A stretch of DNA of 7,284 nucleotides from Dehalococcoidales bacterium (GCA_030640485.1 DAOWJG010000136.1:1-7284); one strand, 5' to 3'; numbered from the stretch's first letter, positions 1-6,407 are shown. The notes: generated by a model from the letters alone, not told the origin. Numbers and translations are program-made.

Positions 1-1
1 G

Positions 2-148
2 AAAGAGACTAAAAGTAAACCAAACGTATCAATACGGATTGACCCTGAAGTATTGCACCAAGCAAAAATTGAAGCTGTCAAAGCTAAGAAGACACTAGGA
101 GAGTGGTTAGAGGAAGCTATCCTTGAGAAAATTAAGCGGGTTTCATAA
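2..148 (+). CDS. Ribbon-helix-helix (CopG/Arc-type) DNA-binding protein, 3' part
   Basis: This is the C-terminal 48 codons of a gene that starts outside the window; the frame is open from the first complete codon to TAA at 146-148. The peptide has the ribbon-helix-helix layout: a short strand (VSIRID, residues 9-14 of the visible part), a first helix (about PEVLHQAKIEAVKAKK), a turn and a second amphipathic helix (TLGEWLEEAILEKI). Proteins of this fold bind DNA as dimers through the strand, and serve as antitoxins, partition proteins or small regulators of plasmids and integrative elements. It lies only 67 nt upstream of a tmRNA-like 3' end, so it is probably the last gene of an integrated element. 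The subfamily and target cannot be told. No toxin partner follows it. Confidence 0.7.
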   Translation, partial: KETKSKPNVSIRIDPEVLHQAKIEAVKAKKTLGEWLEEAILEKIKRVS

Positions 149-202
149 AAATAATTAAGTGGGGGAATATTTATAATGTATAATATTGAAAAGCGAGACT
201 GG

Positions 203-240
203 CAGTCAAAAGGTAGAGGGTTCGAATCCCTCCAGCTCCA
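203..240 (+). ncRNA. ssrA: tmRNA (ssrA) 3'-end fragment, probable attachment site
   Basis: The recognisable part is a complete T-arm: stem GAGGG at 216-220, loop TTCGAAT at 221-227 and stem CCCTC at 228-232. The acceptor strand CAGCTCC at 233-239 and discriminator A at 240 follow. CCAGCTCCA is the usual 3' end of bacterial tmRNA. No 5' acceptor strand (GGAGCTG), D-arm, tag ORF or pseudoknots exist upstream, because a coding gene ends at 148, so this is a fragment and not a working RNA gene. CCA is not encoded after it. An orphan 3' end of this kind is what tyrosine recombinases leave at the distal end of an island inserted in ssrA or a tRNA gene. The left limit of the duplicated segment is unknown; 203 is a guess. 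A tRNA with the same acceptor sequence is the alternative. Confidence 0.62.
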
Positions 241-248
241 CTTTCTTG

Positions 249-332
249 TTATGAGTTTGACCGCAAGATTTCCAATCGTCTGCTACCTGTTACTAAAGCA
301 ACTTTCCCGTGAAGCCTTGTTTCAAAGACTGA
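249..332 (-). pseudogene. Decayed N-terminal fragment of an SDR-family oxidoreductase
   Basis: Read on the minus strand from 332, the frame gives SVFETRLHGKVALVTGSRR and then runs into stop TAA at 249-251. GKVALVTGSR is the first beta strand and the start of the TGxxxGxG nucleotide-binding loop of short-chain dehydrogenases. The expected GIG is lost. The codons read as if about two bases were deleted after CGA, because the shifted frame resumes with ATT GGA. The upstream frame is closed by TAA at 333-335 and has no start codon. The fragment ends only a few bases from the tmRNA-type 3' end at 240, so the rest of the gene seems to have been cut away at the attachment site. It is a separate relic from the intact SDR gene to its right. 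Confidence 0.5.
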
Positions 333-336
333 TTAT

Positions 337-513
337 TCATTCTAAATTATCGACTTCGCCTATTTGCAACGGCGCAAGCTTGATATCTGATCTTGCTTCT
401 ACTTTATCCTTAAATTCTTGAGGGTCTGCCTCCAAATTGTGCATAGGAATTACAATCTTTGGCTTAATTATTAAAATTACCTTTGGCGAGGGCAGTAGGG
501 CTAAAAAGCAGGA
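337..513 (-). pseudogene. C-terminal remnant of a UlaG/UPF0173-type metallo-beta-lactamase-fold hydrolase
   Basis: On the minus strand the frame from 513 down to stop TGA at 337-339 encodes about 58 residues. From residue 17 it reads KPKIVIPMH, followed by ADPQEFKDKVEA and a closing IKLAPLQIGEVDNLE. This is the C-terminal pattern of metal-dependent hydrolases of the UlaG/UPF0173 group: PK-(I/V)-(V/I)-IPMH with the metal-site His, then xPxEF and a final strand with G-E. The first 16 residues no longer resemble the family, and an in-frame TAG stands just upstream, so the metal-binding HxHxDH half is missing. The stop lies 5 nt before the SDR fragment, suggesting the two once formed a closely packed operon. 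It is not expected to be functional. Confidence 0.58.
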
Positions 514-623
514 CTAAAAGCCATCTGAAAGGTTCTTGCCTATTGTTACCTCAGTCCACCAGCTGTACTGGCAATTGTGTGCCTCTTCAAGAGAGCAGGA
601 AGTGGTCCCGAGTTTAGCGGACT
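514..623. other. Short unassigned spacer downstream of the intact SDR gene
   Basis: This stretch lies between the hydrolase remnant and the stop codon of the intact SDR gene. On the minus strand it contains a roughly 40-codon open stretch ending in TAG at about 514-516, but I do not recognise the peptide and no ribosome binding site goes with it. No convincing Rho-independent terminator for the SDR gene was seen: there is a weak GTCC/GGAC pairing just beyond its stop without a T-run. It is probably further gene debris. Confidence 0.3.
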
Positions 624-1400
624 CTACCGCAATTTAAAAAGTTGTGATAAGGCTCCATCAACCTTTATCCCGGTGGCGGTTATGTAGGAGGATTCGTCGG
701 AGGCTAAAAATAGAACCAGGTTGGCGATTTCCTCTTCCGTGCCAAACCTGCCCAGCGGCTGGGCGGCCTCAAGTTTCTCTAAGGCATTTTTATCTCCCTT
801 TGTCAGGTCCCGTGTTATCATCGGGGTTGGGATAAGCCCTGGCATAGTCCAGTTAATACGAATATTCTGGCGGAGATAGTCCACAGCCGATGACATCGAT
901 AACGAGGCTACTCCTCCCTTAGAAGCAGAATAGGAGGACAAGCAAGGGGCACCCTGAATACAAGAATTAGAGCCCTGATTAACGATTGACCCTCCCCCTG
1001 TCTTGAGCATCTCGGGGATAGCATACTTCATACACAGGAAGACACCTTTGAGATTAATGGCAATGACCTTATCAAAGTCCTCCTCTTTGACCTCATGTAG
1101 AGGCACAACCTCTGGTTCTACAATGCCGGCGTTATTAAATAGGATGTCCAGCTCCCCATAGGTATCTACGGTTGTCTTAACCATTTTTTTAACGTCTTCT
1201 GTTTTGGAAACATCAGTCTTGGCAAAGATAGCCTTACCACCAGCCTCTTTAATCATCCTGACCGTTTCTTCTCCTGCCTCAACACCACGCCCGGCAACAA
1301 CCACTTTAGCGCCCTCTTTGGCGAACAGAATCGCTGTCGCTCGCCCCATCCCGGAACCACCTCCGGTTACAATTGCTACCTTACCATCTAATCTACCCAT
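624..1400 (-). CDS. SDR-family NAD(P)-dependent oxidoreductase
   Basis: The 258-residue product is a complete classical short-chain dehydrogenase/reductase, a cytosolic Rossmann-fold enzyme that oxidises or reduces a hydroxyl/carbonyl group with NAD(P)(H). Visible motifs, numbered from the chosen start, are: TGGGSGMG at 12-19, Asp63 of the adenine-contact DV motif, NNAG at 89-92, Asn116, probable catalytic Ser144, and Tyr157-SAS-Lys161. PG follows at 187-188. Arg38 after the second strand leans towards NADP(H) but does not decide it. The start is ATG at 1398-1400, because AAAGGGG at 1409-1415 sits 8 nt upstream; the in-frame ATG at 1416-1418 overlaps that Shine-Dalgarno and lacks its own. Slightly odd features are NQGSN around the catalytic Ser, where NISS is usual, and INWTMPG, where VNxxxPG is usual. 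The substrate cannot be inferred. The gene is divergent from leuS and has its own promoter. Confidence 0.93.
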   Translation of the reverse strand: MGRLDGKVAIVTGGGSGMGRATAILFAKEGAKVVVAGRGVEAGEETVRMIKEAGGKAIFAKTDVSKTEDVKKMVKTTVDTYGELDILFNNAGIVEPEVVPLHEVKEEDFDKVIAINLKGVFLCMKYAIPEMLKTGGGSIVNQGSNSCIQGAPCLSSYSASKGGVASLSMSSAVDYLRQNIRINWTMPGLIPTPMITRDLTKGDKNALEKLEAAQPLGRFGTEEEIANLVLFLASDESSYITATGIKVDGALSQLFKLR

Positions 1401-1408
1401 CTTCTTAA

Positions 1409-1415
1409 CCCCTTT
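1409..1415 (-). promoter_or_regulatory. Ribosome binding site deciding the SDR start
   Basis: AAAGGGG on the minus strand lies 8 nt before the ATG at 1398-1400. The longer reading frame would begin at an ATG overlapping this site, so the shorter protein starting MGRLDGK is preferred. That start also matches the usual length of the SDR N-terminus before the first beta strand. Confidence 0.7.
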
Positions 1416-1451
1416 CATTTACATTACTGTTTTCTCAACCACGCTCCTATA

Positions 1452-1487
1452 GAGTCATGCCCATAATCAGCAGTATTGACATGACTC
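1452..1487. promoter_or_regulatory. 8-bp inverted repeat downstream of the SDR promoter, possible operator
   Basis: GAGTCATG (1452-1459) and its exact reverse complement CATGACTC (1480-1487) are separated by 20 nt. The pair begins a few bases downstream of the predicted SDR transcription start, so it lies in the 5' leader. It could be a split operator for a dimeric repressor of the SDR gene, or form a leader hairpin. No regulator gene is present to pair it with. Confidence 0.35.
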
Positions 1488-1497
1488 AGTTACCGAA

Positions 1498-1526
1498 ATC
1501 TTAAGTGGCTAAGTTGGTTTTGTCAA
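1498..1526 (-). promoter_or_regulatory. Sigma-70-type promoter of the SDR gene
   Basis: On the minus strand a perfect TTGACA (1521-1526) is followed after exactly 17 nt by TAAGAT (1498-1503), which matches the -10 consensus at four of six positions. Transcription would start near 1491, leaving a leader of about 90 nt before the SDR start. The call rests on consensus match and position only. Confidence 0.55.
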
Positions 1527-1648
1527 TGTAAAACTGGTTTAGAAATTAATTTCTGCCCGTGCAGTTACTATGGCGCCGACTAAGAATTGTGCTATCTGTT
1601 TGCCACAGAATTCAATAATCCATGGTTACTTTAGCTGATAGCCCACAG

Positions 1649-1677
1649 TTGCAAGCCATACTGCTTACTGCTACAAT
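1649..1677 (+). promoter_or_regulatory. Sigma-70-type promoter of leuS
   Basis: TTGCAA (1649-1654) and TACAAT (1672-1677) are spaced by exactly 17 nt and match the consensus at four and five of six positions. The start of transcription would be near 1684, about 70 nt before the leuS start codon. It is the best-scoring pair by eye in this spacer. Confidence 0.5.
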
Positions 1678-1755
1678 TATCCTAGATGAGAATAGGGTAG
1701 CTCTTCGCTGGTAATGCATGGTGGCGGAGGGCTTTTATTTAGAAGGGAAGGGTAA

Positions 1756-4212
1756 ATGGTAGCCAGATATAACCCACAGGAAATAGAAACGAAGTGGCAG
1801 CAGAGGTGGGTTGAGGATAGGTTATATGAGGTCACCGAGGGCAGCGCCAGGCCCAAGTATTATGCCCTGACCATGTTTCCTTATACTTCGGGAGACCTCC
1901 ATATTGGGCACTGGTATGCCATGGCCCCAGCTGATGTCCACGCCCGTTTTAAGCGGATGCAGGGCTATAACGTGCTTCACCCGATGGGGTTTGATGCCTT
2001 CGGTCTGCCCGCTGAGAATGCCGCTATCCGTCGGGGTATTCATCCCTTCACCTGGACGATGCAAAACATTGATAATATGCGTCGCCAACTCCAGAGCATC
2101 GGCGCTATCTACGACTGGAGCCGTGAGGTGGTCACCTGCCTGCCGGAGTATTATAAGTGGACGCAGTGGTTCTTTCTAAAACTCTATGAGGCGGGCTTGG
2201 CTTATCGGGATAAGGCGCCGGTTAACTGGTGCTCTAACTGTCAGACAGTATTGGCTAACGAACAGGTGGTACAGGGTTTCTGTGAACGCTGTGGCACCCT
2301 CGTGGTTCGTCGAGACCTGGAGCAGTGGTTCTTCCGTATCACCAGGTATGCTGATGAGCTTATGCAATACGATGGCATTGACTGGCCAGAGCGGATAAAG
2401 ATAATGCAGCGGAACTGGGTAGGTAAGAGCGTCGGTGCTGAGATCGCCTTTACCCTGGACTATGCGGGCATAGCTGAAAAGGAGATTAGGACATTTACTA
2501 CCCGGCCGGACACCATTTTTGGGGTTACCTTTATGGTTCTGGCTCCGGAGCATCCCCTGGTGACTAGACTGACCACACCGGAGAGAAGGACTGAGGTTGA
2601 TGATTATATTGACCGGTCACGGCGCCAGACGGTTATTGAGCGGCTGTCCACCGAGAAAGAGAAGGAAGGGGTGTTTATCGGGGCTTATGTGACTAACCCG
2701 CTCAGTGGCAGAAAGGTGCCCCTCTGGACTAGTGACTATGTGCTCATGAGCTACGGGACCGGAGCCGTGATGGGAGTGCCGGCTCATGACGAGCGAGATT
2801 TTGCCTTTGCCAAGAAGTATGACCTCCCCATATCGGTAGTGATTGCCCCGCCCGGCTGGCAGGGAGAAGAACTAGCCGCGGCTTATACGGAACCGGGTGC
2901 GATGGTGAACTCGGAACAGTTTAGTGGACTCGCCAGTGAGGCGGGGATAGAGGCGGTTTGTGATTTTCTGGAGGCGCAAGGCTGGGGAAAGCGAGCCGTA
3001 AGTTATCGGCTGCGCGATTGGCTTATCTCCCGCCAGCGCTACTGGGGGGCGCCAATACCCATAATCTACTGTGAGCGGTGCGGCATCGTTCCGGTTCTGG
3101 AGTCGGATCTGCCCGTATTACTACCGGAGAATGCTGAGTTCAAACCTACTGGCGAGTCTCCCTTGAAGTACTGTAGAGAGTTCGTCAATGCTACCTGTCC
3201 TAAGTGTTCTGCTCCTGCCAGGAGAGAGACCGATACCATGGACACCTTTATGTGCTCCTCTTGGTATTTTTTGCGCTACGCAAGCCCTCATTGTGATACG
3301 GCCCCCTTTGAAGCCGACAAGTTACAGTACTGGCTACCGGTTGACCTTTATACCGGCGGTGCTGAGCATGCGGTTATGCACCTATTCTATGCCCGCTTCT
3401 TCGTAAAGGCACTTCGGGATATGGGATTGGTTAGTTTCGGTGAGCCGTTTACCCGCCTGTTTAATCAGGGGATTATTATTGTTGAGCGTCAGAAGATGAG
3501 CAAATCACGGGGCAATGTGATTAATCCCGATGAGTATGTTGCGGAACTAGGGGCTGATGCGGTGCGTGCCTACCTTATGTTTGTCGCCCCCTGGGAGCAG
3601 GGCGGTGAGTGGGACGACAGCGGCTTAAGTGGCATCAGTCGCTGGCTTAGCCGGGTGTGGAACCTAGCGCTGGAGAAATACAAGCCTGGCGAGGCAATTA
3701 AGACGGTGGCTAAGGGGGGGCTAGAACGCGCTTTATACCGTATTACTCACCAGACTGTCAGGAAGGTAACCGGCGATCTGGAGAGGATACGCTTTAATAC
3801 CATGATAGCTGCCCTTATGGAGTTCACCAACTATCTGGCTAAAGTGAGGGAAGCCGGCTCAGTTACCCCTGCCGCCTGGGAGGCGGCGATTAAAACCCTG
3901 ATCCTGCTTTTAGCCCCAACTGCCCCACACCTGGCCGAGGAGTTGTGGCAGAGGCTGGGGTATGACTACAGCATTCATAATCAGAGCTGGCCCGAGTGGG
4001 ATGAGGAGCTAGCCAAGGATGAAGAGGTTACCCTGGTAGTTCAGGTTAACGGCAAGCTGCGTGACAGGCTCACTGTTCCGGTATCTATCACCGAGGCTGA
4101 AGCCAAGAAACTAGCCCGGGAAAGTAAAAGGGTGAAGCTTTACCTAAAGGACAAAGTGGCACTCAGGGAAATATATGTCCCAGGGAAGCTCATAAATCTG
4201 GTAGTGCGATGA
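1756..4212 (+). CDS. leuS: Leucyl-tRNA synthetase
   Basis: This 818-residue class Ia synthetase charges tRNA-Leu with leucine in the cytosol and is of normal bacterial length. The HIGH signature is at 49-52 (in SGDLHIGHWYAM) and KMSKS at 580-584. The inserted CP1 editing domain, which hydrolyses mischarged tRNA, has the threonine-rich TTRPDT at 248-253 and MGVPAHDERDF from 339, with the editing Asp at 345. A zinc knuckle is formed by C159/C162 and C176/C179, and a second pair of CxxC motifs lies at 439-442 and 481-484. The C-terminus carries the anticodon-binding helices and the usual VQVNGKLRDRL-type domain. The ATG is preceded by AGAAGGG at 1741-1747, 8 nt away. It is transcribed alone and is the only clear housekeeping gene here, intact with no frameshift. 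Confidence 0.98.
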   Translation: MVARYNPQEIETKWQQRWVEDRLYEVTEGSARPKYYALTMFPYTSGDLHIGHWYAMAPADVHARFKRMQGYNVLHPMGFDAFGLPAENAAIRRGIHPFTWTMQNIDNMRRQLQSIGAIYDWSREVVTCLPEYYKWTQWFFLKLYEAGLAYRDKAPVNWCSNCQTVLANEQVVQGFCERCGTLVVRRDLEQWFFRITRYADELMQYDGIDWPERIKIMQRNWVGKSVGAEIAFTLDYAGIAEKEIRTFTTRPDTIFGVTFMVLAPEHPLVTRLTTPERRTEVDDYIDRSRRQTVIERLSTEKEKEGVFIGAYVTNPLSGRKVPLWTSDYVLMSYGTGAVMGVPAHDERDFAFAKKYDLPISVVIAPPGWQGEELAAAYTEPGAMVNSEQFSGLASEAGIEAVCDFLEAQGWGKRAVSYRLRDWLISRQRYWGAPIPIIYCERCGIVPVLESDLPVLLPENAEFKPTGESPLKYCREFVNATCPKCSAPARRETDTMDTFMCSSWYFLRYASPHCDTAPFEADKLQYWLPVDLYTGGAEHAVMHLFYARFFVKALRDMGLVSFGEPFTRLFNQGIIIVERQKMSKSRGNVINPDEYVAELGADAVRAYLMFVAPWEQGGEWDDSGLSGISRWLSRVWNLALEKYKPGEAIKTVAKGGLERALYRITHQTVRKVTGDLERIRFNTMIAALMEFTNYLAKVREAGSVTPAAWEAAIKTLILLLAPTAPHLAEELWQRLGYDYSIHNQSWPEWDEELAKDEEVTLVVQVNGKLRDRLTVPVSITEAEAKKLARESKRVKLYLKDKVALREIYVPGKLINLVVR

Positions 4213-4237
4213 AGTAAGACAGACCAGGTCTCTATTA

Positions 4238-4273
4238 AGGGTAGGTTGAAGAGGCTAAGCTTCTTATAACCCT
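4238..4273 (+). terminator. Weak stem-loop after leuS, possible terminator
   Basis: AGGGT (4238-4242) can pair with ACCCT (4269-4273). Inside, AAGAGG pairs with CTTCTT around a CTAAG loop, with an unpaired stretch in between. It is 26 nt beyond the leuS stop, as expected of a terminator. However, the downstream GTTTCGC is not a proper T-run, so termination is uncertain. Confidence 0.25.
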
Positions 4274-4408
4274 GTTTCGCTGTGTATTTCCCTGCCTCAG
4301 GTCTATTCTCGCCAACTCGGCCCTCCTGTCGAATTCTTAATGTGCAGCCAGACGGCGTGTAATAGCCTTTCACAATCTCCCGAGACCGACCCTAAGGCAG
4401 CCTATCGC

Positions 4409-4440
4409 GCTCCATGATCTGGATGACAAGCTCATGGAGC
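4409..4440. repeat. Perfect 9-bp inverted repeat with 14-nt loop
   Basis: GCTCCATGA (4409-4417) and TCATGGAGC (4432-4440) are exact reverse complements. No T-run follows on either side, so it is not a standard terminator. It overlaps the coding-like scrap ending at 4461, where the symmetry may be fortuitous. Confidence 0.45.
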
Positions 4441-4523
4441 TGCATCAAGTGAAGGCATAATCATAAGCATAGGAAGGACAATTATCGCAGATTTGGCGAC
4501 TTTATGCCATTAACAAACCTACA

Positions 4524-4560
4524 ACACACAAAAGGTCCTACCTTTTATCCTGCCCGGTCT
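4524..4560 (+). repeat. Direct repeat, copy A (37 bp)
   Basis: This segment matches 6324-6360 at 33 of 37 positions, offset by exactly 1800 bp, and the two copies bracket the mttB-like gene. Copy A contains a perfect 7-bp stem, AAAAGGT and ACCTTTT, with a 3-nt loop (4530-4546). Read in the frame of the ATG at 4504 it encodes HTKGPTFYPARS. Three of the four differences from copy B (4539, 4551, 4554) fall on third codon positions and are synonymous; the fourth (4535) changes Gly to Asp. The resemblance continues more weakly upstream (PLTNLQ against PLSKLK), with one codon of length difference. Confidence 0.72.
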
Positions 4561-4660
4561 TTAGCTGATATTACATGGAAGCCATTCCTTTTCTTTTTAA
4601 AGGGACACTTTTTCCTAATTACCTCGTGCCCATAATATAATAAGAGCCGTGACATACTTA

Positions 4661-4669
4661 TGTTATACT
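4661..4669 (+). promoter_or_regulatory. Extended -10 promoter of the mttB-like gene
   Basis: TGTTATACT gives an extended -10 element (TGn plus TATACT). No -35 box is found at 17 nt, which extended -10 promoters can do without. Transcription would start near 4676, about 60 nt before the ATG. A second TATAAT at 4636-4641 has no matching -35 either. Confidence 0.35.
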
Positions 4670-4735
4670 TAGGCGTGATAAGAATTTATGATAATGAGTT
4701 TGCTAAGAAGTTGCTACAAGAAAAGGAGGGGGTGA

Positions 4736-6247
4736 ATGTTAAGAGGATTTACGCGTAAATACAGACCTTTAGAGATATTAACTGAGGAACAAGTTATTGC
4801 TATCCACAAAGCTGTTCTAGATGTTCTCAGGGAGACTGGGTTGACTTTTCAAAGTGAGCGTGCGCTGAAAGACTTAGAAAGGCACGGTTGTCGAGTGGAT
4901 TATGATCAGATGAGAGTGCGCTTTCCAGAATATTTGGTTGAGGAAGCCATACGTCGTTGCCCTAGTAGTTATCGGGTTAAAGCCAGAGACCCAAAAAATG
5001 ACATAATATTGGGTGGTGATACTGTTTATTTCATGAGTTTTCCTGGAATGCAGACCGTTGATTTGGATACCTGGGAGCCAAGAGACCCAACGAAGCAGGA
5101 ATATGAAAACATGGTAAGGGTTCTGGATGCCTTACCCAATTTGCATGCCATGGGTCCGTATCCTTATTTTGGGTATGAGAATGTCCCTCCAGTGATGCAA
5201 GTACTTGAGGGTTCAGCTATTGAGATAATGAGTTCAACCAAAGTTAGGCTCCCGCCACCACCCAATGACTGTGACCAGTTTCATATCCAGATGGTAAAAG
5301 CAACTGGAGGCGAGTGCTTTCTCCCGGTAGATGCCTCGGCGCCTCTGGAATGGGCGGATAATCAGATTAGAGCTGCCTATCGGGCTTTAAAAGCAGGATT
5401 CCCCATGTCTATTGTGCAGGCTACCATACTTGGAGGAACCGGACCAGCAACAATTGCGGGGACGGTGGTACATGACCTGGCATCAATGCTATCCATGGTT
5501 GTACTGGTTCAAATGTTAAGACCAGGGATGAGGGTACATATGGGCTCATTTACACTTCCAATGAATATGAGGCGGGGAGTCCCTGGCTTTGGGCGGATTT
5601 CCCGTTCCCTGGTTAAGGCGGCAGAAAACCAGATGGTTCGGCACTATGGAATCCCGACACGGGATACTGACGTTGGCCTCGTCAGCGCAAAGAAACCCGA
5701 TTTTCAAACTGGCTATGAAAAGGCAGTGAACGCCTTAGCTAGTGCTTTGACTGGTGCCAATCTAATTTTTATGCATGGTGGTCTGTATGGCGAGATGACT
5801 GCGCATCCCCTACAGGCAGTTTTGGATGACGACGTTGCTGGCATGATAGGCAGGTTTCTGGAGGGAGTTAACGTAAATGATGAGACAATAGCCTTGGAGC
5901 TGATAGAAGAGGTTGGCCCAATTCCTGGTAATTACCTCAAAACGGCGCATACGAGACAGTGGTGGCACAGGGAGCAGTTTATCCCCCGAGCCGCTGATGA
6001 TTTAACTTACCCAGAATGGATGCAGTCAGGGAAAAAGGATTGTCTTGATTACGCCCGAGGGATTATGGAAGAGATACTAGCATCTCATAAGGTATCTGTC
6101 CCATTAACTCCAGGTCAGGGGAAGGAAATAGGGCGGATACTAAAGGAAGCAAGGGAATACTACCGAGGAAGAGGCATGATCTCGGATGATGAGTGGAGGA
6201 TTTATCAGGAGAAGGTTATAAAATCGCCAGATTACTCATTCGCATGA
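4736..6247 (+). CDS. Trimethylamine:corrinoid methyltransferase family protein (MttB superfamily, non-pyrrolysine type)
   Basis: The 503-residue product belongs to the MttB/COG5598 superfamily, whose members move a methyl group from a quaternary or tertiary amine to a cognate corrinoid protein in the cytosol. Family features are the N-terminal RPLEILTEEQVIAIH and VLRETGLTF segment, the central barrel with GSFTLPMNMRRGVPGFG, and FMHGGLYGEM (346-354). A C-terminal helical part follows with NYLKTAHTRQWWHREQF, YPEWMQSGKKD and ARGIMEEIL. The frame is continuous with no internal TAG, so it lacks pyrrolysine, as in the glycine-betaine methyltransferase MtgB; substrates of such members are diverse and this one's cannot be named. 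AAGGAGG at 4723-4729, 6 nt before the ATG, fixes the start. No corrinoid protein or MtrH/MtbA-like partner is adjacent. Two copies of a 37-bp repeat flank it. Confidence 0.9.
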   Translation: MLRGFTRKYRPLEILTEEQVIAIHKAVLDVLRETGLTFQSERALKDLERHGCRVDYDQMRVRFPEYLVEEAIRRCPSSYRVKARDPKNDIILGGDTVYFMSFPGMQTVDLDTWEPRDPTKQEYENMVRVLDALPNLHAMGPYPYFGYENVPPVMQVLEGSAIEIMSSTKVRLPPPPNDCDQFHIQMVKATGGECFLPVDASAPLEWADNQIRAAYRALKAGFPMSIVQATILGGTGPATIAGTVVHDLASMLSMVVLVQMLRPGMRVHMGSFTLPMNMRRGVPGFGRISRSLVKAAENQMVRHYGIPTRDTDVGLVSAKKPDFQTGYEKAVNALASALTGANLIFMHGGLYGEMTAHPLQAVLDDDVAGMIGRFLEGVNVNDETIALELIEEVGPIPGNYLKTAHTRQWWHREQFIPRAADDLTYPEWMQSGKKDCLDYARGIMEEILASHKVSVPLTPGQGKEIGRILKEAREYYRGRGMISDDEWRIYQEKVIKSPDYSFA

Positions 6248-6323
6248 AGCCATTAATAAGTGTGATCATAATAGCTATAGCTAAATAATTCTTACTTGAC
6301 AATCCCTTAAGTAAACTCAAAAC

Positions 6324-6360
6324 ACACACAAAAGATCCCACCTTTTATCCGGCACGGTCT
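6324..6360 (+). repeat. Direct repeat, copy B (37 bp)
   Basis: This is the partner of 4524-4560, beginning 77 nt after the mttB-like stop codon. In the corresponding frame it encodes HTKDPTFYPARS, preceded by PLSKLK, and the frame closes at TGA soon after (6370-6372). There is no start codon in the position corresponding to the ATG of copy A. The hairpin of copy A is weakened here by an A-C mismatch (6335 against 6341), which argues against a conserved structural role. Confidence 0.72.
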
Positions 6361-6407
6361 ACCATGCTCTGAGCGAGGAAATAGAACGCTTGAATCAGGA
6401 GGAGTAG
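6357..6407 (+). pseudogene. Possible 3' end of a lost gene
   Basis: The frame reads GTVYHALSEEIERLNQEE and stops at TAG (6405-6407). The last codons double as a GGAGGAG ribosome-binding-like sequence, followed by TTG GCG AAA, the layout of two closely packed operon genes; the second frame closes after five codons. It is too short to identify and may be chance. Confidence 0.2.

Larger units (their letters stand above)
1419..1755. other. Divergent intergenic region between the SDR gene and leuS
   Basis: This spacer of about 340 nt carries the two outward promoters and the inverted repeat listed separately. No coding sequence was recognised. I looked for a T-box leader before leuS: the conserved T-box sequence AGGGTGGNACCGCG is absent, and the predicted leader of about 70 nt is too short for one. 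Confidence 0.5.
4213..4735. other. Long spacer between leuS and the mttB-like gene with coding-like debris
   Basis: No complete gene is recognised in these 523 nt. Coding-like scraps on the plus strand are QPDGV ending in TAA at about 4338-4340, a stretch ending LHDLDDKLMELHQVKA with TAA at 4459-4461, and a 43-codon frame at 4504-4635 that includes the direct repeat listed separately. None has a Shine-Dalgarno or a secure homologue from memory. Together with the perfect 9-bp inverted repeat at 4409-4440 they suggest decayed genes or mobile-element debris. The mttB-like promoter lies at the right end. Confidence 0.4.

Noticed and set aside
176..421. 81-codon plus-strand frame containing GRGFESLQL
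   Set aside because: The motif is the typical false translation of a T-arm (GGTTCGAATCC), and the frame crosses the tmRNA fragment and antisense gene remnants.
655..680. ACCTTTATCCCGG in the SDR gene as a third copy of the 37-bp repeat
   Set aside because: It is explained by SDR codons for the conserved GIKVDG end and shares only a few contiguous bases with the repeat.
1476..1504. Second TTGACA on the plus strand as a distal leuS promoter
   Set aside because: The hexamer 17 nt downstream is TCTTAA, a poor -10, and it lies within the inverted repeat; the pair at 1649-1677 is better and closer to leuS.
1678..1755. T-box riboswitch before leuS
   Set aside because: The conserved T-box sequence and room for a specifier stem are missing; GGTGGCGGAGGGC only loosely resembles it.
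4140..4373. 77-codon minus-strand frame after leuS
   Set aside because: It overlaps the end of leuS in antisense, has no clear ribosome binding site and resembles no family I recognise.
4530..4546. Repeat hairpin AAAAGGT/ACCTTTT as a terminator
   Set aside because: The stem is AT-rich with no following T-run, and it is disrupted by a mismatch in copy B.
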